Positions 51,408 through 57,122 of a DNA stretch of 63,993 nucleotides are shown piece by piece; the stretch's first letter is position 1; the number at the start of each line of letters is the position of its first letter. The notes under the pieces are model-generated. The model was given only the letters and a program-made list of their open reading frames with translations. It was not told where the DNA came from and did no database searches. The translations under genes and the position numbers were made by a program. This DNA comes from Streptomyces typhae (GTDB lineage Bacteria; Actinomycetota; Actinomycetes; Streptomycetales; Streptomycetaceae), in NCBI RefSeq assembly GCF_009755605.1, contig NZ_WPNZ01000038.1, positions 1 to 63,993 on the forward strand, read 5' to 3'.

Positions 51408-52916
51408 ATGACCATCGGCCGGACCAGACGTATCGCCGATCGCTACGAGCTGAGCGCGCTGCCGATGCCCGGCGGCATGGGTCTGGTCTGCGAGGGATAT
51501 GACATCGTCCTCGACCGGCCCGTCGCCATTAAGCAAATCCGCGTCGAGAAGGCCCGCACACCCGCCGAACTCGCCGTGCTGGTGGGCCGGTTCCGGCGGG
51601 AGGCCCGTGTAACGGCACGGATCGAGCACCCGGGCGTGCCGGCGGTCTACGACGCGGCCATTGACCAGAGCGCCGAATCGCCCGATGACGCCGCCGAACT
51701 GTATGTAGTGATGCAGCTGATCCGGGGCATGGACTTGCGGGACCTCGTCGCCGAGCAGGGCCCTCTGCCTGTCGAGTGGGCGGTCGCCGTAGCCGCGCAG
51801 ATCTGCTCCGTGCTGTCGTACGCGCACGCTGTACCCGTTGTTCATCGGGATCTGAAACCGAGCAACATCATGATCGACGGCAGCGGGGCCGTGAAGGTCC
51901 TCGACTTCGGTGTGGCCTCTGTCTTCGGGGCCGACACAGCCCAGCTGACCGAAACCGGCCGCCCGGTCGGCACCCGCGACTACATGGCTCCCGAGCAGTT
52001 CCTTGGCGTCGGCGTCAGCCCCCGCAGTGACCTCTACGGGCTGGGCTGCGTCCTACACGAGATGCTCGCGGGGCGCAAAGTGTTGTGCGGAACCGGCGAT
52101 GCCGCACTGCGGCACGTCCACGGCAGCCCCGAACCACTGCGCTCCCTGCGGCCCGACGTCCCCGTTGAGCTGGAACGGCTCGTACTGGACCTCCTGGAGA
52201 AGAACCCCGACGACCGCCCCGCTGATGCGCATGCCGTCCACGACCGACTCGTCCCACACCTCCCGTCGCCCGGCACCGCACCGCGAGGCCCGTCTGGCCT
52301 GGCAGATCCGACTCGCCCCTATCGCGCACCCCTCGCTCCCAAGAGCCGCCTGGGCCTACGCACCGAGCCTGGACCGGCGCGTCCCGCACCGCCCGCTCTG
52401 TCCGACGCGCTCGTCCAGGAGGGGGAGGAGAAAGCGGTACGGCTGTTTGAGGAGGGGCGCTTCACGCAGGCCGCTCATGTGCTGGACGAGTTGCTCGACC
52501 AAGCCGACCCGCTCGACCCGCGGTTGGCAGAGACCCGGCGCATCCACGCGGGCGTGCTGCTCGCAGGAGAGGATTTCCGCCGTGCTCTCGGCGCGTTCAA
52601 GTATTTGGCAGCCGAAGCGAAGAACGGCAGAGACCTCCGTGAATACCGCCAGCACATCGCGCTGTGCCTGGCGACCCTCGGCGAGCACGAACAGGCACTG
52701 GAGGAGTACCGCTCTCTGCTGCCAGAAGCGCCGGACACCGAGACCATCGTGCTTCGGCAGAAGATCGCCGATCTTCTGTTGGCGCTGCATCGCGCGGACG
52801 AGGCGGCCGACTTGCTGCGAAGCCTTGTCAGCGAACTTCCTCCGGAACATCCCTCCGCGGTGCGCTCCCGCGAGCTGCTCAAGCGCATCCAACTCGCGGG
52901 AGGAGCCACCGGATAA
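51408..52916 (+). CDS. Soluble Ser/Thr protein kinase with TPR-like C-terminus
   Basis: ATG 51408 begins MTIGRTRRIADRYELSALPM. The 502-residue protein has a Hanks-type kinase domain: a glycine loop PGGMGLVCEGYD, PVAIKQIRVEKA (Lys about residue 41), VVHRDLKPSNIM (about 145), VLDFGVAS (about 165) and GTRDYMAPEQF. After a proline-rich linker (about 280-330) come helical TPR-like repeats (EGEEKAVRLFEEGRFTQAAH, LGEHEQALEEYRSLLPEAP). There is no membrane segment, unlike PknB-type sensors. Cytosolic kinases next to defence genes have been linked to phage sensing in other bacteria; here that is inference. Confidence 0.85.
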   Translation: MTIGRTRRIADRYELSALPMPGGMGLVCEGYDIVLDRPVAIKQIRVEKARTPAELAVLVGRFRREARVTARIEHPGVPAVYDAAIDQSAESPDDAAELYVVMQLIRGMDLRDLVAEQGPLPVEWAVAVAAQICSVLSYAHAVPVVHRDLKPSNIMIDGSGAVKVLDFGVASVFGADTAQLTETGRPVGTRDYMAPEQFLGVGVSPRSDLYGLGCVLHEMLAGRKVLCGTGDAALRHVHGSPEPLRSLRPDVPVELERLVLDLLEKNPDDRPADAHAVHDRLVPHLPSPGTAPRGPSGLADPTRPYRAPLAPKSRLGLRTEPGPARPAPPALSDALVQEGEEKAVRLFEEGRFTQAAHVLDELLDQADPLDPRLAETRRIHAGVLLAGEDFRRALGAFKYLAAEAKNGRDLREYRQHIALCLATLGEHEQALEEYRSLLPEAPDTETIVLRQKIADLLLALHRADEAADLLRSLVSELPPEHPSAVRSRELLKRIQLAGGATG

Positions 52917-53480
52917 GGAGCTGGCGAGTCTACTTACCAGGGTGCACCGGGCCTCGAGGGCGCCATCTACGGGCCCAGATTCCTGATCAGGGACCGCCAG
53001 ACGCCGCGGTCGTCCAGGGAGTTCGGTCACGCTGTTTGCCGTTCTCCCTCTCGGCTCGCCCGGGCAGGACCCGATGTGTCCGAGACGGCATCAGCACGCT
53101 CGACCGCACTTCCGAGATGTACCGGCGCCGACTGCCGGCGTTGCTGCCCACCAGGCCCTTGGTGAAGGTGAGGAGCTTGAGTCCGCTGATGTGATTGCGC
53201 GATAGACGCTAGCAGGGGTGACATGCCCTCAGAATTCCCTGTGTCCATACCCCTTGGCCCCAGAGCTGTGCTAGGCCGTGGGCCCTGGAACAGGGCTTCT
53301 TGCCGTGCCCCTTGCCGACTCATCGAAGGCTTCAGCGCGGGACGGTCGTCTTCGTCACCATGCGCGAGGGTTCAGCAGCTGCCGAGACCGCCCGCGGCGG
53401 GATCGACACCAGCCGCGACCGTCCCTCAACCCTCACCGTGGCATGAATGCGCAGGTCAGCGCCCCTGACACGACCGGCCA
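52917..53480. other. Region without a recognisable gene between kinase and integration scar
   Basis: A plus-strand stretch (about 53040-53190) reads RCVRDGISTLDRTSEMYRRR and might be a remnant, but no start, family or neighbour supports it. The rest shows no coding character on either strand and no recognised repeat. Confidence 0.3.
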
Positions 53481-53733
53481 TGTTTTGTGGCTCCCGGGCT
53501 CGAACCTGTGGTCAAGCGCCACCGGTCTACCGATTCAACTGGACGACCATCTGGATCACCAGGTGCCCGCCCCCGACCGGCGACTTCCCTGGTTCCCATG
53601 TCCTGGGTCCCCCGCCAGGGATTCGCACCTGCGCGGACGCACGACCAACATTTCCACTCGCCCAGACACCGGTCGGCGGCTACGTCAGAGCCAGCTCCAA
53701 TTCGGAGCTGAGCGGCGTGATCCGTGGGCTCCC
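53481..53733 (-). other. Degenerate tRNA-like sequences
   Basis: Two minus-strand stretches resemble tRNAs that no longer fold well. At about 53485-53550 there is a D-arm-like AGTTGAATCGGTAGACC, a GTGG/CCAC stem around CGCTTGA, and a T-arm-like AGGTTCGAGCC. At about 53595-53670 there is a T-arm-like AGGTGCGAATCCCTGG followed by GGGGGACCCA. Acceptor stems do not pair properly and U33 is not conserved. They may be decayed or phage-type tRNAs in the integration region; a covariance-model scan would decide. Confidence 0.3.
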
Positions 53734-53758
53734 GGTGCAAGTCCCCCCTCGGACACCA
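53734..53758 (+). other. tRNA-Leu-like 3' end, probable attachment site
   Basis: The sequence GCAAGTCCCCCCTCGGACAC followed by CA matches the T-loop-to-CCA end of Streptomyces tRNA-Leu genes. The upstream 60 bases lack the matching acceptor 5' strand and T-stem, so this is only a 3' end. Integrases of actinomycete elements use tRNA 3' ends as att sites and leave such copies. The remnant integrase gene lies 96 bp away, on the side expected for attL/attR. Confidence 0.45.
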
Positions 53759-53773
53759 GCAACCAGCAGGAAC

Positions 53774-53797
53774 AGCCCCTCACGAGGGGCTTTCTTC
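53774..53797 (+). terminator. Hairpin terminator after the tRNA-like sequence
   Basis: AGCCCCT-CACG-AGGGGCT forms a 7-bp stem with a 4-base loop, followed by TTCTTC. It stands 15 bp behind the tRNA-Leu-like CCA end, the usual place for a tRNA terminator. Confidence 0.65.
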
Positions 53798-53853
53798 ATT
53801 TCTGGGCAGTGGCGTGACCAACCATGTGACCAATGGCCCAGAGAGTTCCCTGG

Positions 53854-54069
53854 TCAGACCAGGGATGACAGGCCGATTCGGGCCGCACTGGACGCGGCCA
53901 GCTTCTTGGCTCCCTCGGCGCGACGCCTGCCGTAGCGCGTCATGGTGTAGCCCGGCGAGTGGTGCCGGGCGTTGGCGGAGACCTCCACCGGGTTCTCGTG
54001 GCTGTCGAGATCGTTTGTGATCTTCGACGCCCGCCAGTCGTGCAGCCGGAAGCCGTCCGGCAGTTTCAT
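53854..54069 (-). pseudogene. C-terminal fragment of a tyrosine-recombinase integrase
   Basis: The 71-residue frame has LHDWRASKIT (the H-x-x-R box) and HHSPGYTMTRYGRRR with the catalytic Tyr, the last catalytic block of phage/ICE integrases. Everything before FRLHDW is absent, because the upstream DNA on this strand is antisense to another gene, so a deletion joined the two. The stop codon lies inside a perfect palindrome (CCCTGGTC-A-GACCAGGG, 53848-53864) that may be its terminator. Its position beside a tRNA 3' end fits a former integration module. Confidence 0.65.
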
Positions 54070-54644
54070 CCGCGCACGGGCTGTGCGCCAGCGGGCAGCC
54101 GCATCCTGCCCTTCCTGCTCGGCTTTGTGCCCTTGCTCGATGACGACCGCGCGCGTCTGCCCAAGGTCGACGGACGCGAACTGTCTGAGGCCTACGGGTG
54201 GGCGACCGCTCGGGCGCGTGCGATCACGTTCGGGGAAGGTGCTCGGCCGTTGTGGCGGATCGTGCGTCGGTACGCCCGCATCCTTGGCGAGACCCTGCCC
54301 GAGGGGTGGGCCGTGTTCATCGAGCGGACCGCAGAGCAGACGCTCCAGGGTCGCGGCCTGCCGCTGAGGTCAAGGAACTGCCCGGCATCGTCGTCACGCA
54401 GGAACGGAACGGGGTCGGCCGTCCGGCCATCGTGTTCACGCTCGACGACGACAGTTCCTGTGACGCTCCGTCCACCATGAGGCCCCAGCAGGCGAAGCGG
54501 ACAGAAACGGACCGTAATGGAAATGGGGCCGCTGTTGTCTCGATGAACGGCTACCGCCCGGCCCCCGAGCACGTCCCCGAACCGCTGCCGATGAAAGGGC
54601 CGGAACCGCTCAACACCGGCAACCCGTTCCTGACGCTGCTCTAA
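54070..54644 (+). pseudogene. Frameshifted gene of an integrated element, function unknown
   Basis: Two frames join into one protein-like chain. The first reads RILPFLLGFVPLLDDDRARL and SEAYGWATARARAITFGEGA, up to TAEQTLQG. Then, after a one-base shift near 54357, AAEVKELPGIVVTQERNGVG runs to a tail of prolines ending NTGNPFLTLL. No start codon is visible, since the 5' end abuts the integrase fragment. The length and context suggest a replication or transfer gene of an actinomycete integrative element, but no motif proves this. Confidence 0.45.
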
Positions 54645-54658
54645 CGAATCAACGAAGC

Positions 54659-54682
54659 GCCCCGGCCCGTACGGGCCGGGGC
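54659..54682. terminator. Long GC-rich hairpin terminator
   Basis: GCCCCGGCCC and GGGCCGGGGC form a perfect 10-bp stem with the loop GTAC, 15 bp after the stop of the broken element gene. It is symmetrical and would end transcripts from either side. Confidence 0.7.
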
Positions 54683-54747
54683 ACCCTCGAGCCCTGGAGC
54701 ATGTCACGGGACGACGTGCCGAAGACCTCGGGTTCACACTGTCTGTC

Positions 54748-55269
54748 ATGGCACGCGTGCACGACGACGGAGCAGGGGGACACGACATGGAGTCGGCATC
54801 CGAAGGTGTGGCTGTCGCGGCGGGAGACGTGGGAACGGCCACGGAGTCCGCAGGACAGTACGGCGGGGTGTGGCTCTCCCGATACGAGTACTTCTCGTCG
54901 GGCCGCGACAGCGCCTATGACGGCAAGCACTACGTAGTGATCGTTCAGACCGGCAACCACCTCACGGCCCGGAGCCTGCCCGGAGCGAGCGGCAACCCCG
55001 ACAGCCCTCTGTCCCTTGACCTCACCCTCGATCGGTCGGTGGTGACGGGCACGTGGACGGAGCAGACCGCTTCCGACGGCTACTACCAAGGCGCTCGCTA
55101 TCACGGAGCGATTCAGATGCTGGTGGAGCCGACGGGGCGTCGCATGGCCGGGAAGTGGGTCGGGTTCGGCAAGGACTTCGACGTCAACACCGGTCCCTGG
55201 GAGCTGCGCCTGATGGACCCGTCCACGAGCAAGGCCACACTGGAGCGGTGCAGCCGCCCTCCTGAGTAG
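54748..55269 (+). CDS. Orphan C-terminal domain of Streptomyces XRE-type regulators
   Basis: The 173-residue protein consists almost only of the domain with GGVWLSRYEYFSSGRDSAYD, HYVVIVQTGNHLTARSLPG, GTWTEQTASDGYYQGARYHG and GRRMAGKWVGFGKDFDVNTG. This normally forms the C-terminal half of a family of XRE regulators. Here there is no helix-turn-helix before it. The first 35 residues (from ATG 54748) look atypical, so the gene may be a truncated regulator. The domain is beta-rich and may bind a ligand. Confidence 0.6.
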   Translation: MARVHDDGAGGHDMESASEGVAVAAGDVGTATESAGQYGGVWLSRYEYFSSGRDSAYDGKHYVVIVQTGNHLTARSLPGASGNPDSPLSLDLTLDRSVVTGTWTEQTASDGYYQGARYHGAIQMLVEPTGRRMAGKWVGFGKDFDVNTGPWELRLMDPSTSKATLERCSRPPE

Positions 55270-55354
55270 ACGTTGGCAACGTGGGTTTCCGCGTTCGTCC
55301 TGTGGCCGGAATGCGCCTGCCCCCCGCACGGGCGGGCCGACGACACTTGCCGCC

Positions 55355-56971
55355 ATGCCGAATGGTGCTCAGCGCGTCGTCAGCGGCCTTTTCGAGGCGG
55401 GGGTGCGGGTGTGCTTCGCCAACCCGGGGACCTCCGAGCTGCATCTGGTGGCCGCGCTCGACGACGTGCCGGGGATGCGGCGGGTGCTGTGTCTCTTCGA
55501 AGGGGTGGCGACGGGGGCTGCGGACGGGTACGGGCGGATGGCCGGGGAGCCTGGCTGCACGCTGTTGCACCTCGGTCCCGGGCTCGCCGGCGGGCTGCCC
55601 AATCTGCACAACGCGCGGCGGGCGGGAACGCCGATCGTCAATGTGATCGGTGATCACGCGCTGCGCCACAAGCGTCTCGACGCGCCGCTGGAGTCGGACA
55701 TCGGCGCCCTCGCCGGCACGGTGTCCGCCTGGACCCGGCGCGCCTTCGACGCGGCGGACCTCGTCGGCGACGCCGCCGAGGCCGTCGCCGCGGCCGCCGG
55801 GCCGCCCCGCGCCGTCGCCACCCTGATCGTTCCCGCCGATGTGGCGTGGGCGGACGCGGGGGACGCGGTCGGGGCGCCCGGGATGCCGCGGGGCGTCGCG
55901 GCTCGGGGGCTCGTGTCCGAGGTCGAGGTCGCCGGGGTGGCCGCGGCGCTGCGCTCCGGTGCGCCCGCCGCGCTGCTCCTCGGTGGCGCCGCCACCCACG
56001 GGCCCGGCCTCCGGGCCGCCGCACGCGTCGCCGCCGCCACCGGGGCGCGGCTGCTGTGCGAGACGTTCCCCGCGCGCCTGGAGCGCGGCGCCGGGCTGCC
56101 GCCCGTGGAACGCCTCGGCTACCGTGCCGCCGACGCGGCCGCCCTGCTCTCCGGCGTACGCCACCTCGTGCTCGCCGGGGCGTCGGTGCCGGTGCCCTTC
56201 TTCGCTTATCCGGGGCAGGACGACACCGTCGTCCCCGGGGGGTGCGAGGTGCGGGCCCTCGGGGGCGGTGGGAGCGGGGACGTGGTCGCGGGGCTGAGTG
56301 CGGTGGCCGACGTGGTGGGGGGCCGCGGGCCGGTGTCCGCTCCCCCGGCGCAGGAGGCGGTGCGGCCGGTCGTTCCGGACGGTGCGCTCACCGGTGAGAG
56401 CGCCGCCGCCGTGCTCGGCGCGCTGCTCCCCGAGGGCGCCGTCGTCGTCGACGAGGCCAACACCTCCGGGATCTGGCTGCCGGGGGCCACCGCCGGGGCG
56501 CCGCCGCACGACTGGCTGACGCTGACCGGCGGGGCGCTCGGGCAGGGCCTGCCCCTCGCGGTGGGGGCGGCCGTCGCCTGCCCCGGGCGGCCCGTCGTCG
56601 CCCTGGTCGCCGACGGGGCCGCGATGTACACGCCGCAGGCGCTGTGGACGCTCGCGCGGGAGGGCCTCGACGTCACCGTCGTCGTCTTCAGCAACCGCGC
56701 GTACGCCATTCTGGAGCTGGAGCAGATGATGCTCGGCGGGGCGGGTGTCGGCGCGGCGGGGCGGGAGCTCTTCGACCTGGACCGGCCCGCGCTCGACTTC
56801 GTCGCCCTGGCGCGCGGCATGGGCGTCGACGCGGGGCGGGCCGCGACGGTGGCGGAGTTCTCCGCCCTCGTCGGGCGGGGCCTGCGGGAGCCGGGGCCCT
56901 TCCTGGTGGAGTGTGTGGTGCCCGCGATCGGCCGGCCCGCGCGCGGCGGACCGGCCGGGACGGACTCCTAG
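55355..56971 (+). CDS. Acetolactate synthase-like thiamine-diphosphate enzyme
   Basis: The 538-residue chain has the TPP-enzyme layout. The N-terminal Pyr domain carries CFANPGTSELHLVAAL and the catalytic Glu in LCLFEGVATGAADGYGRM (about residue 50). A central domain follows, then the C-terminal PP domain with ALVADGAAMYTPQALWTLAR (GDG-type site here reading ADGAAMYTPQ) and VVVFSNRAYAIL. It resembles the 'acetolactate synthase large subunit' / benzoylformate decarboxylase-like group used in catabolism, not the biosynthetic IlvB, and no small subunit follows. The exact substrate cannot be told. Confidence 0.8.
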   Translation: MPNGAQRVVSGLFEAGVRVCFANPGTSELHLVAALDDVPGMRRVLCLFEGVATGAADGYGRMAGEPGCTLLHLGPGLAGGLPNLHNARRAGTPIVNVIGDHALRHKRLDAPLESDIGALAGTVSAWTRRAFDAADLVGDAAEAVAAAAGPPRAVATLIVPADVAWADAGDAVGAPGMPRGVAARGLVSEVEVAGVAAALRSGAPAALLLGGAATHGPGLRAAARVAAATGARLLCETFPARLERGAGLPPVERLGYRAADAAALLSGVRHLVLAGASVPVPFFAYPGQDDTVVPGGCEVRALGGGGSGDVVAGLSAVADVVGGRGPVSAPPAQEAVRPVVPDGALTGESAAAVLGALLPEGAVVVDEANTSGIWLPGATAGAPPHDWLTLTGGALGQGLPLAVGAAVACPGRPVVALVADGAAMYTPQALWTLAREGLDVTVVVFSNRAYAILELEQMMLGGAGVGAAGRELFDLDRPALDFVALARGMGVDAGRAATVAEFSALVGRGLREPGPFLVECVVPAIGRPARGGPAGTDS

Positions 56972-57101
56972 GGCCAGTCGTCGAACTCCCTCCGTCGCCT
57001 GGAGAACGGCCCTGCAATCTCCCTCCGTCGCCCGGAGGGCGGCCCTGCGATCTCCCCCCGTCGTCCGGCAGGCGGCCCTGCGGAGTTCGACGACAGGCCC
57101 T
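56970..57101. repeat. Inverted repeat enclosing three tandem 33-bp hairpin repeats (bidirectional terminator)
   Basis: AGGGCCAGTCGTCGAACTC (56970-56988) and GAGTTCGACGACAGGCCCT (57083-57101) are inverted copies with one mismatch. Between them three 33-bp units follow head to tail (56986, 57019, 57052). Each has the core CCTCCGTCGCC(C/T)GGAG or a variant, itself a small hairpin, and GGCCCTGC near its end. The block fills the gap between two convergent genes and starts at the acetolactate synthase stop, so termination in both directions is the likely role. Confidence 0.65.
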
Positions 57102-57122
57102 GGCCGCGGGGCCGTACCCGCC

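Noticed and set aside
53481..53733. Calling intact tRNA genes at the integration scar
   Set aside because: Acceptor and T stems do not pair and the anticodon loops lack U33, so only tRNA-like remnants are claimed.
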